A stretch of 64,000 nucleotides of DNA, taken from the NCBI GenBank assembly GCA_019614645.1, contig JABWDB010000072.1:248001-312000 (forward strand), read 5' to 3'. Numbering within the stretch: position 1 is the first letter of the stretch; each line of letters begins with the position of its first letter. Under the pieces are notes generated by a model. It was given only the letters and a program-made list of their open reading frames with translations. It made no database searches and was not told the origin of the DNA. The DNA comes from Stratiolaelaps scimitus (lineage: Eukaryota; Arthropoda; Arachnida; Mesostigmata; Laelapidae). A program made the position numbers and the translations under genes. This document shows positions 10,457 through 23,751 of the stretch, piece after piece.

Positions 10457-13153
10457 CAGTGTGCATAGCTGATCGGCCGATCAGCCGACCTAGCAGTCGA
10501 CCCAGCGACCATCGCGGTGACGACAACGACAACAGCAACAACGAATGGAGGAACGAAAGAACCATTCAGCACCAGCAGAAGCGATTGCTTCCGTTGCTGC
10601 AGCATCACCACCACCACCACTGATGCCGCCGCCGCCGTCGTCGTAGCCATCAGCAGTAGCAACAGCATCAGCAGCACGAGTCACTGTCAGTGCTGCTGGA
10701 CTCCCTCTGACTGTTGCTGCCGCTGCTGCTGTTGCTGTTGTTGTTGGTGTTCGATGATGGCAGTCATCGCAGTTGTAGCCGCCGTAGTGGCCGTAGATCG
10801 AGCGAGCGAGCGAGTGTCCGTCTGTCCATATGTCTATGGCAGGCCGCCAACACCACACCCCCCAGCGTCACCAGCAGCAGCAGCAACGTCGTATTGTGAT
10901 AGTATACCATTATATATATATATATAGTATAGTGTAGCATGGCATGGCGCTGGCCTGCGCGTTGTCACTAGCGATAGCTACATAGTAGTGGCTGTGACTA
11001 TTGCAGTCAGTAGTAGTGGTAGTACTACCCCGCGTACGCCTGCCATCCTGCCAGCCTGTCTACCCATCTAGCTGTATGAATAGTGCCTGTGTATGATACA
11101 CACACACATGCACACACACATTATATATATATATATATATATTGGCGTGTGTGTGCGCGTCTGTTGTGAGTTTCTCGCCATCTGGCAAACCTGCTGCCGC
11201 TGCTGCTACGTCGTCGTCGTCGTCGTCATCAGCATTAGCAGCAGCAGCAGCAGCGCTCCGATGCTGCTGCTGTTGCTGCTGATGTTGACTACTACGAGCA
11301 CCGCTCGCTCCTCTCGCCCCCTGGCCGCTTCCTCTCTTCGGTTCGCATCGCCTCCATTCGGTCGTCGTGGTCGTTTCGATGTGTGTGTGTGTGTGTCTGT
11401 ATCTGTTTGTGTGTATGTGTGTGTGTTGTCTGGGTGTATGTTTAGCCGTCCGTCTGGTGTTCACAGCGGTCGTCGTATCGAACGAAACTGGCTGTGCTGG
11501 ACGACTACTGCTGCTGCTCCCGCTGCTGCCGTTGCTCGCAGCCAGAGCGCTACAAGAGCTCTGGCCACGGATGGCGGCGGCGGCGGCGGCTGCGTCGGGG
11601 TCGCCGCCGGAGCACCTTCATTCATTCAGCTTCTCCCACACCGACCGCAGCGCCACCGGGGGAAATGACGTAGTAGACGAGCTGAACGCTGATTGGCTGG
11701 CCGATTCCCTTCACTAAACGATGTTACTGCTCTTATCATGTATTCCGTTAACAGCAGTGGGGAAGGCAGCACGCTGCTGAACGCTGCGCGCAGCAGCATC
11801 AGCTCTCGAACGAGCCAAGTGAGCGAGCGAGCAAGCCAGCCAGCCATCGAGTAGCTCAGTAGCTACAGAGCTACAGCAGCCAGCGACTACCAATAGAAGT
11901 CAGTGCCACAATTGCTGTTGCTGTTGCTGCTGCTGCTGGTGGTGCCGATTAACTACGAGTGTGCTGCTGGACTAAACGAGATGACAACAGCAAAAAGCGA
12001 TCAGGTCAAGCAACATACACCGTTCCTGTGGTAGAACGTAGAATGTACACCAACCACCACCACCACTTGTTGATTCGGCTGTCTTCGGCCTCCCGCCTCG
12101 CCGCAGCGACGGTGGAATAAAGACGGACGATTCGAACGGATTTATTCGCTGGTTTCTGCAGCATCCGTAGTGGTGGTCGTCGTCGTCGTCGTCTCCCAGA
12201 GGTCGTCATCGGTCGAGTTGATGCTTCTGGATTCACCGGCCGAACTTCGCTAAACTAAAGCCGCGTGTCTGTGTGCGTGTGTGTGCCCTGATCATATTGC
12301 GGAACAAACCGACCGGACGGAGTTGTCCTCTGTACCCGCTCTCAATTCACATTTGAGGATATGGATCTGTATCAGTATTTGACAGTCGTGCAACGTGCTT
12401 GTTAGGCAACAATAATAACAACAGCAACAACAACAACAGCTCATCATCGTCATCGTTTCACGAAGGTGTGCGTGGGTACGAATTTCGAACCTTTGCCTCG
12501 ACACCCTCCTCATCCTCCTGCAGTATACCACCTGTCAACAGAACCCGTCGGAGTTGATCGCTGACTGGTGGTTTTGTTCTTGTTGTTGTTATTACTACTA
12601 TTGTTGTTCTACTTATTGTCGCTGTGCTTGTTGCTTCTGTTGGTAGCGTGTCCGCTACTGTTCATGTGAATGTGTTTATCATCTCTTCATCTTGTGGTCA
12701 ATTGCATCGCAATCACGCTTCAATCTCATTCAGCCTCTTGGATAACCTCGCCCTATTCGTCATGTGACGTCGTGTTTTTCGTGATTTGTATCTCATCGTC
12801 TACGTTCATCGTCCGACTTCCGTGTCAACTTCGACGGCCGAAAGCGTTCATCCCTTTAGCACCGGCTGACGCTGACTTCTACCTTTCTGACAAATCGAGC
12901 TGCCAGTTGTGATAGTGTACTTTGATTCGATCTGTCGAGTCCGCCCTCCTGGATACGTCCTTCACCTTGTTCCCTCGTTACCTCAGTACTGCATCGGTAG
13001 ATGTTGTTCGTGTGTGTTATGTCTCACAGCGTTGGTCGTGAGGCCGCGTATGCAATGTGTTAGCCTCGTGCAGCCTCTTGAACCACGGGGGGGACGAATC
13101 TGTGCGCGATACCAACATTGGATAACGACGAGATAGCAAAGAGAGCAACGGTC

Positions 13154-14005
13154 ATGTCTCATAACAACTTTTCGAGTCCCGCAACGTCGGGTCCGGGTCG
13201 GCCTAGCGGCAGAAGTATCACGCTGAGCCAACCTCGTCCTGGATCGGCGCGTCGGCAGAATGACTACCTCGATTCGCCGCTGCGTGCTCCGCCGCCTCTG
13301 CCGGCATCGCCGCCGCCGCCGCCGTCTCTCGTGTCCGACCTGCACAACCTGCCGATAATTCAGGCGCCGAAAAAGGGCGCCATGCTCAAACCTCCCCCGC
13401 GTATGCCTAGCTCGATGCTATGCGCTCCCGGCGTTTGTCACGACGATGCCAAAGAGCAGGCCAAGGGCAGCCTCATTCGCGTGTCCACCGGCGCTGACCG
13501 ATTTGACGCGCACGCCGCCAGCGATCCATGCAAAAAGCAGCCCGTCAATTTGAACGAGTCAACAACGACGACGAGCTCGATCGTCTGCCGCGAGTGCAAC
13601 AGGTGCCGATGTGATGCGTGCCAACAACCCAAGGCGCTGCCCTCAAAATGGATCTGTGGCAACAAGTTCCACTGTTCAGCGCACAATCTGCTCGAGCATG
13701 CGACGTGCCTCTGTTGCGCTAAGGGCATCTTTTATCACTGGGCCAAGGACACCGAGCTCGACAACGATGTGTCATGCGCCGACAAGCCCTGCTCATGTGG
13801 GCCGAAGCATTTCTGGTCCCGGTGGGGCTGTCTAGCTGTTATGAGCGTGTTTCTACCCTGCCTCTGCTGTTATCCACCTTTGAAGATGTGTGTAAACGCG
13901 TGTGAAAGCGCCTACGGACGATGGACCTCAAGATCAGGGTGTCACTGCAAAGAGTACAAGGACAATCCCAACAAACTTTTGTCGTCGACGACAACGACGA
14001 CGTAG
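13154..14005 (+). CDS. sty: Sprouty protein, intracellular RTK/Ras-MAPK signalling antagonist
   Basis: Sprouty proteins are membrane-associated feedback inhibitors of FGF/EGF receptor signalling through Ras-MAPK. This 283-residue product carries the cysteine-rich SPRY-family C-terminal domain at about residues 145-265. It starts with CRECNRCRCDAC, continues through LPSKWICGNKFHCSAHNLL, CLCCAKGIFYH and CADKPCSC, and ends with VMSVFLPCLCCY and GCHCKE. The N-terminus contains NDYLDSP (Tyr38), matching the Asn-x-Tyr motif that, once phosphorylated, binds the Cbl TKB domain in Sprouty proteins. A proline-rich stretch follows (residues 46-57) and the tail is low-complexity Ser/Thr. The start chosen is the first in-frame ATG, with a purine at -3. 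There is an in-frame stop at 13079-13081 and no ATG between. The domain is uninterrupted, so the coding region appears to be a single exon. No AATAAA was seen in the first kilobase downstream. Confidence 0.96.
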   Translation: MSHNNFSSPATSGPGRPSGRSITLSQPRPGSARRQNDYLDSPLRAPPPLPASPPPPPSLVSDLHNLPIIQAPKKGAMLKPPPRMPSSMLCAPGVCHDDAKEQAKGSLIRVSTGADRFDAHAASDPCKKQPVNLNESTTTTSSIVCRECNRCRCDACQQPKALPSKWICGNKFHCSAHNLLEHATCLCCAKGIFYHWAKDTELDNDVSCADKPCSCGPKHFWSRWGCLAVMSVFLPCLCCYPPLKMCVNACESAYGRWTSRSGCHCKEYKDNPNKLLSSTTTTT

Positions 14006-16168
14006 TGCACAAACGAAATGTAGAAAATAGTTATTATTTAGTATATATATATATATATTCGTTCGTAAGTCGAATCGGAAGCAAAATAAGATGATAAAGC
14101 AAGGAAGAAAGAACGACTAGAGGAAAGACAAGATATATATATATATATATGTCGAAACAGTTGAAGTCCTCGGCTAGTGACTGACTGCCTGGGGAAGAGT
14201 TTCTATGTCCGTTGTAGTAGTGATAAATAAGATGACATGACGGGACTATTGAGAATCTGAACGAGTATATAGACACATGACAAGACTGTGGTGCTCATTA
14301 CATTATGATTGCTCTGTTATTGCCACAACGTCTAATCGACAGCACGTGCTCCTTTTGATGCTCTAAATCAAGTTTAAGGAAACGATTCAATTAGGCAATT
14401 GTCGAATTCCCCCGTGCGCCTTTGATCAATTGACACAACAGATCACTTTGCGACTGAGCACCCTTGATGCAATTGTCGACATACAAGAACATTTTTTCTA
14501 TGTAATATCGTTGTAATGAGATTGAACGTGCAATTGCTTACAGCGTTGCCCGCTTTCGTCAACGGGGACCCTCGAACGAAACAATCCAAAAAACATTAGA
14601 GAACATAAAGGGAAGCTGGGTGCAAGATATAGCGTAGGAGACGTTGTCTGTTGATTCCAGGCACGAGCTAAGTATAACTCGTACACGAATTCCATTGTTT
14701 GTAATCCAGAGATTACTGCTCTTCTCTACTGTGTGATAGCTATCACGCCAGTAAATCAATAACTAGAATGAACAAATTTTAACTTTCGAAAAATAAGAAA
14801 CTTCGCCCCCCCCACCCTCCCCGTCTCCGCAAAGAATGACACTATTTCGGTGTTGATAGACCTCCCACCAATGCATGCATGCCCCTACACTCATGCAGAC
14901 AGTTGACTGACTGAGGTTATTTCATAGTGCCAACCCATCCATAGCGACCCACCATTCCCGAGCAGTGAATTGAGGCCCTTGTCAGCGTATGTTCACTGTG
15001 GATAACAGACACAACAACAACAACAGACGAGGTCGAGTGAGGAGACAAGACCGAACGGCTCACTATTACAACCATCGAATGCAGGAGGCATCACACTGTT
15101 CTCGTGAATGTATCTGTCGGTCCGTGTAGGCCGCGCTGTTGTTGGTCTGCCAACCAGTGGTCAATGCCTACAATATATACTATATATATATATATATATA
15201 TATATATGGGTCTATCTATCTGTGTATGTTCGTTCGTCCGTCCATTCGTTCCATCGACGTCGACTGGCACCGTTGTTGTTGCTATAATACTACTACAACT
15301 ATTGCTGCTGCTGCTGCTGCTGTTTGTTATTGCCGGGGCCAACGCTACAGCACGACTATCCGTTCGCGTTACTGCTCGGGCTGTTTCCCTGCATAGAAAT
15401 GCGATGCTCCCTTGGCGATTCCCTCCCTCGTTCTCATTGGCAGGCAGTCGCTGCTTGGCGTCCTCTTGAACGTCGCAGCAACAGCAGTGGACGACCAAAC
15501 GAACGAACGGCAGCAATGGATCGAACAACGGTAGCATACGGCTGCCGCGACCAGCAACCACCGTGGCGGATTGCTGCTGCTGCTGCGCTGCTGGTGCTTC
15601 TCTGTTCAAGCTACTGCTGGTGCCAGTGATACCTGGTTGGGTTCGTTGGTTTGTTGCTTGTGGTGGTACATCCGTGCGGGGATGATGGTTGTTGTTGTTG
15701 TTGTTGTGGCGATGGTGTTGGCGGTAAGGCAGGAGAGATTCGCCAGTTGAAGGAGCTTGTTTTTTCGCGTTCACCATCGCCTCGATACGGCGCCGTCATA
15801 TCGAGGCAGGACGAAACGAGTCGCATTCGTCTGCTGCTGCTCGGCTGCGGCTGCTTTTTCTGCCGTTGCCGAAGTGTTGAAGCCTGTTGGTCTTCAGCGC
15901 GCTTGTTGCCGATGTCTAGCTTCGATGCTTCGATGCATGCCAGGGCCCACCGAACCATCTACGCCAGCGCTTCAGCGTCCTGCGCGGTCGAAGTGAAATG
16001 CTTGCTACGTCGCTCTACTCTAGGCCCTTCGACGGCGGTTCGCCGATTCGATGGTCCATCGGCGACAGCGCCATCAAAGTGGTCTACCAACCAGAGCCGG
16101 CAGGACGGTGATCTGTCGAAAAGCGCCAAACACCAGGAGCAGAATAAACGCCCGAGCGCTCCCCAGAT

Positions 16169-16175
16169 GATGATG

Positions 16176-16212
<37 letters not shown>
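16169..16212. repeat. (TGA)n plus (GA)n microsatellite
   Basis: Four or five TGA units run directly into about 33 bp of GA. Confidence 0.95.
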
Positions 16213-16214
<2 letters not shown>

Positions 16215-16529
16215 CCAAGTAAAAGGTCGGGTAAAAGAAGAAGCGTCGATGGATGCAATTGTTGATGCAATGTTATTGGATGCAGTCAACACAGGCTATC
16301 TACTAGATACAGCAGCCACAGCAAGCCAGAGCCGCTGCTCTTTTCCGGCGCTCGTCTTCTTCTCGACGACGACGACGACGGCAGCGGCGGCAGCAGCAGC
16401 AACTATGACTGCGGTAACTGTGCGCCGGCTGCGTTCAGCTCAATTCGGGTTGGCTTTCGACTCGTCGAAACCGACGATCAGCACGGACGGACAAAACCGA
16501 AGCAGCACTAAACCCTCGAACATCCCAAT

Positions 16530-16560
16530 GCTGCTGCAGCAGCAGCAGCAGCAGCAGCAG
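16530..16560. repeat. (CAG)n microsatellite
   Basis: About nine uninterrupted CAG units. A nearby (CTG)n run lies at about 16760-16788, in inverted relation to it. Confidence 0.95.
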
Positions 16561-17503
16561 CTTCACCAACGCCAGCACCAATATCACCAAGCAACGAAGC
16601 GCCAGCAGCCAACGAGCAGTCTGCGCATCCGTCGGAGGCATCGGCACAAGGCGGCAGTGCGAACGCCGCGGCGACGACGGCGACGACGACGACAACGATG
16701 AAGAGAATGAGGAGGGGAACGCGATGGTGGTGGTGGTGCATTGGATTCGATGTCGATATACTGCTGCTGCTGCTGCTGCTGCTGCTGGCTGTTGTGTGAC
16801 CATGTGTGTGTGTGTATGAGCGGTGGCGAAGAAGAAGAAGACAACATGGAAGGAATACTAGTGGAAGCAACAGCAGCAGCACCGTAAACAGCGAGAAGTC
16901 AAGTGGATGCCAGCGGCAGCACCCGGCCACAATGCTGCTGCTGCTGCCACTGCCTTTCGTTGTCGTTGTTGTCGTTACCGTCGTGGCGGTTGCTGCTGCT
17001 GCTGCTGGCGGTGTTGGTGGTGGCATGCTCTGCTCGATCGGTTGCTAGGCCACATTCGTCTACCACAGCGACTACCGCCATGGCCGTCGTTCGTTCCTGG
17101 TCAGTCGTCAGTCAAGAAAACGAAGAAAAAGAAAAAAAAGGAGAGAAAAAGCCGTCAGTGAGTGGCGGCTTCGGTGGATGGACAGACGTATGGTCGGTCG
17201 ATCGATCGCTGCTTCGTTGGCTGGTTAGTTGCTTTGTGCTTACTTGCCGAACTGGCTGTCTGTCTGCCTGCCTGCCTGGCTGGCTGACTGACTTGCGAGC
17301 TGACATATATTAGATCCAAAAGATATGGCAATGGTGGTAGTAGCCTTTTGCCAAGCCCACCAGATCGCTCCTTCTCGACGCAGGAGCACCATCACGGCTA
17401 GCCACGCAACGCAATGCATAGACACACATAGCACAGCCGTCACTGCTGCTGCTGCTGTCGCCGCCGAAACAACAGCTGTATAACACAACACAGACGCATC
17501 TAG

Positions 17504-17534
<31 letters not shown>

Positions 17535-19784
17535 GATGCTGTGCGATCCACGATGCGCAACACCATGGTCCCTCTGCTTTCCCTTAAGTTTGATCACCAG
17601 CATCGAGACGGAAACGGAGCCTCTATAGATCGAATAGTGCAGACGTCAACCACCAAAAAAGAATATTCTCTCTCGTTTTGCGCCCCCTCCCCCCCGCCTC
17701 TATTTATATTAATATCTCAGTCCGGCTTCTCATCACCGGCGTTACGTTTCGTTCAATAAAAGACAGTAGAAGAGCAGCTCACGGGAGAAATCTACTCGTA
17801 TTTACGCCTCGACACCACCACTGCTGCTGCTCCGCTTGTTGTTGTCATCATCGTCAGAGGGACACTGCTGGCTGATGTAGGACGTGGGGTTGTTGATCAT
17901 CAGCTTCGGAACTCCCTTTTTTGTAGTAATGAGATGAGGCAAGAGATGCGCGCAAGTGGTCTTTAACAATGAGAGCATAATAACAACAGCGTACTCAGTA
18001 TCACAAGCAGCTCACGGTACAAAATTGAGCATCGTAATAATCATAGTACATATACAGTAGGCGCATCCGTAGAGGCTTTGCTGATTTCATTGGTAGTCAA
18101 TAGAGACAGCGGTGCTGGCGGCGGTGGCGGTAGCAGGTGGTGACTCAGCTGTCAGTGGTTATGCGGCAACAGCAGCAGCAGCAGCAGTTGTTGCAAACAC
18201 GGGCAGCAGCCGTCAGCCAACGATAGTATATACTTTGCTACGAGCATCCCATCCTCTCTGTCGCCGCGGCCGTCGTCAGTCGTACACCGTAGATGAATCC
18301 ACCGTGGATCTACAGGTTCAGCGCCGCTAGCGCCCTTTGGCCTACTGCTGCATATCTCGCAATCGGTCGACCGGAGAGATCTGAAGACACGTATGTCGTC
18401 CGTTCAACTGTCGCTGAGGGGGCTTCCGTCGTCGGCTTTTGCGAGAGGAGACCTAATCCGCTCCAGCGTTTGTCCTGGCACCGCGCCGAGGTCGCGGCCT
18501 GCGTACGTTCTTGTTCACTTCTCTATTATTTCCTTGCTTATGTCTGTGGCCCAAAAGGAACGAGGGGTTCTTGATGTCCTAGCTGCAAAGGCCACCATAC
18601 TCGAATGCGCCGAGAAGATACAGGGAACAAATCGTTCAACATAGTTATACTCGATCATTCATTGTCAAGATGAGCTACAAGCGCTCCGATATGTGTATGC
18701 CTGATCCTGTCAAAAAAATCGAACGTATATTCATTCCCGACATCCTTTACTCAATTGTATCGTTGCTACCTTCTCCCATTTACTGTCTCAATGGGCAAGA
18801 ATATACTGTACTTGCTTTCTGCAAGGTGAATAATGACGACAAAAGCTGTGTATGTGTGCTTGTACACATTTCCCTGATATGCTAAATCCGTTCCACCAAT
18901 ACCAACGTAGTGCTCGGTGAGTGTCTGCGCGATCGTCCTTCGAAATCCATAAAAGTCATCCTTCATCTCTTTCGCTTGGAGTGGGTCGCACAGAACGAAC
19001 TCTAGCAGTAGTGCGTGTTCGATGCGCGCGAAGAAACTAGCAACGATGCCGAAACTGCCGCTGTGCGATGTGGATCGGGTCTTTAGTTAGCTGATTGTCA
19101 ACCAATACAATGGTAGCTGTCATTTCGATGGTCGGCAAACGCAACGGCAGTGTTGTTAAACGAGCAGAGTGGTGTTCTTGCGGCCGTAGCATTTGTACGA
19201 TCTGCCACCGGCGGTAGTCAACGGCGACAAGAACGAATGGGGGAAGGACTCAGACGAAAACAAAAGATAGGAATATGGAGAGAGGCAAATAGAATCTGGT
19301 TAGCTGGCCCCAGTCAGCCTTTCTGCACAGAGCAACTGCAGCATCAGCCACCACGCCAATATCCTATTCTTACCAGTATCACGAGTAGTATTATGCGGCC
19401 GTGGTGGAAGGCGGTGGTGGAACGACGAGTCAAGGCAAGCATCAGGTGACTGTGGCGTACGCCTATGGATGGATATGTATTCGTGTGTGTGTGTGTGTGT
19501 TTGTGTCTCACAGAGGCAGGGGAAACAGGGGATCGATCACAGCAGCCGGTGCCTGTCGCCAGCTAGGGTCTGTACATCGAACGGAGGATGGACCACAGAT
19601 AGAGAGAGAGAGAGAGGACGATAGGCCGACGATGCGAGCACAGGCACCGTCGTTGTCATCGACGAGTAGAGCAGCAGAACTCGAGAAGGCGTTGTCCTGG
19701 TGGTGGTGTTCTACGGCAATGGTGAATAGCGAGGGTGTGGGTACTAAAGTAAAGAAAGCTACTAAATAAAAGATGAGGGAGCTA

Positions 19785-19828
19785 GAGAGGGAGGGAGGGA
19801 GGGAGAGAGAGAGAGAGAGAGAGAGAGG
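19785..19828. repeat. (GA)n / (GGGA)n microsatellite
   Basis: GGGA units followed by an uninterrupted GA run of about 26 bp. Confidence 0.92.
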
Positions 19829-20000
19829 AGAGGAGGACACGGGAGGGAAAAATAGTTAGAAAAGGAAGAAAGCCAAGGCAGTTGTTGTCCTGAGATTCCG
19901 GTGCACAAGGTTAACCTAGCCAGCGCTGCAGTTGATGCTGCTGTTGCTACGGTTGCGGTGATCAAATAATTAATTACGGTATATTATAGGGATAGAAGAA

Positions 20001-22041
20001 ATTACCATTCAGATAAGCCGGTCGAAGTATTTAACTCAATAGTCTCGGAACAGAGCGGAACCGAAGCCAGTGCGTGCAGTGGCGGCTCATGATTGTCGTC
20101 ATCGTTGTGGAAATTACAGCTTTCTCGTACAGATTCTCGTAGATTCTCTTATTTCTCATTTTCATCTCATCATGATGACCCAGTGTGCAAAAAATTACAG
20201 TGTGCCAAACAGCAGTCACTCGCCGAGGTTTTAGTCATTAAGAAGAGATCGTTTAGCATGTATTCTAGTTTTGTATTATTATTATTATTTTTTTTAAACG
20301 AATGCTTTGTTGATCGTATTGATGGTATACTGATCTGCGATAAAACAGAACGACCTGAGGAGGCGCAGGTGTTTTTAACTCATTGTACCGACATTAAACG
20401 CCTTGTTTCTGATAGGCTAATAATTTGACGTATTCAATAGGTTTCCCCTTAAAGTCCACTGTTGTCTTAATTCTACCGCTATCCCGCTAACCAATCATCA
20501 TAAGGTCTCCCATTAAATTCGACTGTAGCAACGTTTATGCTGATCAGTAGTAGTACACTGCTTATTTTACATCGTCACACTTAGTGTCCACTCCCAAATA
20601 ATTTCCTTCATTTCTGTGGTGTTCCGTACTCGTTTTATCGCAGTGACGTAAATGGTGGATGTAATTAAACAAACGAATGTAGCGCACCATCGACTTCTTG
20701 TGTTTATCTTTACAACTAGGACTCTCTATACCCTGAATATAATAGAGAGCCGATCACACAAGGCGACAAACATGACAAATACGGTGAATGATAATGCTCT
20801 GAATGAGATGAGCCTGCCTTGAGCAGCGCATTTTGTGAGAGAGAGAGAGAGAGAGACACTCTAACATGTAAGAAAGAAAATCTTGTCTCGGCGCGACGCA
20901 CTGCGAGCAAGCACTTGTACAGTAATAATTGTATAATAATAATAATTGTATAATAGTGAGTTCTACAAATGACCTGTGTGCCGACGAAGCTACAGGGAGA
21001 CGCCAAGTAGACGACGGGGACCAATACTAATAATTAAGTAGTAGTAGATAAACAGAGACAAAACTTTATTAACTTAAAAGAAGAAACGTCTTCTTAACCT
21101 GAGACGAGCGCCCGTATGTGGAGGAAATATTGAGGGAGAAACGAGTGAGACAGGATGCAAAACGGAGATATTTGACCACTGACAAAAATATATTGGTGAG
21201 ATGAAGGACCTGACGGACAAATGAATGCATGCAAAGAGTCCGACGATTTTTGCTATTCGACGTATTATAGGATCGAGCCATCTTCATCTTTCTTATATTT
21301 GGCCTCCTGAGAATAATCAATCACTTGAGAATCAAATAATCAAACTATCAAACTGTGACCACAACAGCGACAATAACAAGCACAGCAGTAATAGCCGAAA
21401 TAATAATAATGGAAAGCCCCCTATGTTTAGCCCATCCAAACCATTTATCGATACTGGATGATTGCGGTGCAGTTGCTAAGTAAAGTAAGCACATGAGATA
21501 AAGAGATGGGGAGCGATCCGATGGCGTATTGCATGGGACCACTAAAGACAAAAAGATAATGACGACCCATTACAATGCTCGATGATTTTGCAGAAGTAGA
21601 GATTTGGTTAGTTGTCGCAGCTTTTGAATAGCATTGAATGATTATACTTATCAGAACAAAAAGCAAAAATAGATGCTTTCGACATTTTCAAGCGACAACA
21701 ACAAAGCATTAATTATGATCACAATTCGTCAACATGCGCGAACTGTGTTGTTGTAGCATTTACGAAACACAATAAGGAATAACCACATAGTCATGACTGT
21801 GGAAATATGACTGGCTGTGTAGACTATCGCACAGTAAATCGAACCGATCAGAATGATATTGTAGATAAATGGTGATAGCGCGATCATACAGCGAGAGGCA
21901 GAGTAGCTGACATCAACTAAACGAAGCAAGAAGATTACACCGATATATTGAGGTATCTATCTAAATGTCTTGATTGAATGACTTGCGTTACCTGTGAGCA
22001 CAAATGTAAAATCCATGTGAAATCCACAATCAAAGCTAAAG

Positions 22042-22131
<90 letters not shown>

Positions 22132-23751
22132 ACTTTGTTAGAAGTAAAAAAACACCTGACAAAATGATACTGACAATTTAAATCTACCAGTACAACTAGA
22201 AGCAAAAACGCAGCTGTGTGTGTTAGTAACTGATTGTTCGATATCTCAGTGTTTCATTATGTCTCGTATCAGTCTGAGGTTGTTTCTATGGTATGATATA
22301 CTTTGATGATTGACACGTCTCACTAGCCATTCATGGACTCATACAAATCAGAACGTCAATAACCTAATAATATTCACAACATTCAGCATCATTATCGGAA
22401 CATCACAATATCACAAAGTTAGAGGTAGAGAAAGATAACACATGAAACCGAAACAAAAACAAACCTTCTAATACGAAGGCAAAGAAAAGTTAAGAAAATA
22501 TCTGTTTTGTTCGACATCAACCCATTGATTGTATCGCTGCTTCGCCAGAGTCCGCCAGTCAGGCGAGTTCACTTGCTCGGTGTACAACTGCTACAATTGC
22601 TCGGTGTGTAGCGTTTCAAAATACACCCCTGTCTTTTAGTGATTATTCTCATATTGTGGGCTATAGCTGTAGTTATCGTCGTTGTCAGTGCTTGGTCGTA
22701 TCACCATTATCATGATGGTAACAAAAAACTACGTTTGTTGAATGGAATCGCAGCCTGTTGTATTATAAAATGATGATGATAATAATAATTACAATATCGA
22801 CGACAACAACAACAACAATTATAATAATAAATAATACTATAAAGAATAGTAATAATGATTCGCCCAGGCGTATCTCCGTTTTTCGAAACGGCGGAGAGGC
22901 GGAGGAGACATCCACAGTTTATTACTGTGTCTGTATGTGGAAGTTCGGAACTAGATGAGTGAGAGATCGTACCTATGGAAATGATAAAGAGTACGAAAAG
23001 TTAATGGTGATTGTTGCTTCCCTCTATGAATAGACATACAGACAAATGTGTTTTATCTATACATATATATATATATATATATATATATTGTCACCGTTTC
23101 CAGAGCAACAATACGAATGGGTTGGCCGGGCCTCGAGTCATCGCTCGCTGCTGACTAGATGTAATAATTTATTAAAATATTTATTTTGAACCAAAAAGTA
23201 AATAAACGTTCGTCACAAGCGAAAAAAATGTCAAAACTAAAAAAAACATGCCGTGTCATTATTGTCTTGAATTCGTTCATAACATTTTTATTGAATGTAT
23301 CTCATTAGGCAGTTATTTGGGAACGCAGGAATAGGCTATTTGTGTTTACAGTAACCAATTACTAAGTGTGTATGCAAATATTTAATTGGTGTATGTATAA
23401 TATATTATATGTACAGCATTATCCAAGGAGAAACACAGCGTTCGGATGCTAAAATTTCGTGCAAGGATCAAATTGTATCTACAGATTTTATTATTATGTT
23501 ATATAGTAGCAGAATCATTTGATCGATCCAATTAGAGTTCCTAAAGTACTAATCAACTTTTCCCATTCTCTAAGCTTTCTAAGGTCTCCTTTCAGCCGCT
23601 GTCCTAAACAGCTTTCTTTCCATATGTAACTATTTCGGATCAAAGGATAAACATCTAGAAATGTTCTTAGCAGTTGGTCGGAGTCAAGCCAGTGAATGGA
23701 AATGAAATAAAGTTATGCATGCGAGGTCGTTCAAGTGTTTGCTAAACTTCA
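20001..23751. other. AT-rich region, no gene recognised
   Basis: This holds AT-rich DNA with GA (20838-20855), TA (22046-22127 and about 23060-23088) and AAC/AAT runs. No open frame has a familiar domain, and no tRNA or transposon was seen. Confidence 0.5.
22046..22127. repeat. long (TA)n array
   Basis: About 82 bp of uninterrupted TA, the longest dinucleotide array in the window. Open frames reading Tyr-Ile repeats come from it and are artefacts. Confidence 0.97.

Larger units (their letters stand above)
6501..13153. other. triplet-repeat-rich block upstream of Sprouty
   Basis: The block is enriched in CAG/CTG, CAA, GTC/GAC and CCG triplet runs, plus CT and TA microsatellites. Every frame therefore gives low-complexity homopolymer peptides (Q, S, A, L, T or V) with no domain. 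The position directly 5' of the Sprouty coding exon suggests promoter, enhancer or 5'-untranslated sequence, but no transcription start or splice site can be assigned from sequence alone. SINE remnants lie inside it at about 7.96-8.45 kb. Many open frames overlap on both strands here and are best explained as composition artefacts. Confidence 0.55.
14006..20000. other. Sprouty 3' flank, triplet- and dinucleotide-rich
   Basis: TA runs follow the stop codon closely (14041-14059 and 14131-14150), probably within the 3' untranslated region. From about 15.0 to 19.9 kb the sequence is dominated by CAG/CTG, GTT, GAC, GA and TA simple repeats. Open frames here are low-complexity and overlap on both strands. 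An AATAAA at 17755-17760 could be a poly(A) signal, but its link to Sprouty is unproven. No second gene was recognised. Confidence 0.5.

Noticed and set aside
10219..11668. Long open frames upstream of Sprouty (up to 191 codons) on both strands
   Set aside because: They are made of CAG/CTG/GTC-derived homopolymers, overlap one another in several frames and lack domains, as expected from triplet-repeat DNA.
13118..13153. Earlier TTG start for Sprouty giving 12 extra residues
   Set aside because: Nuclear animal genes rarely start at TTG. The first in-frame ATG is at 13154 and an in-frame stop lies shortly upstream at 13079-13081.
22046..22127. Tyr-Ile repeat open frames on the minus strand
   Set aside because: They are translations of a TA microsatellite.
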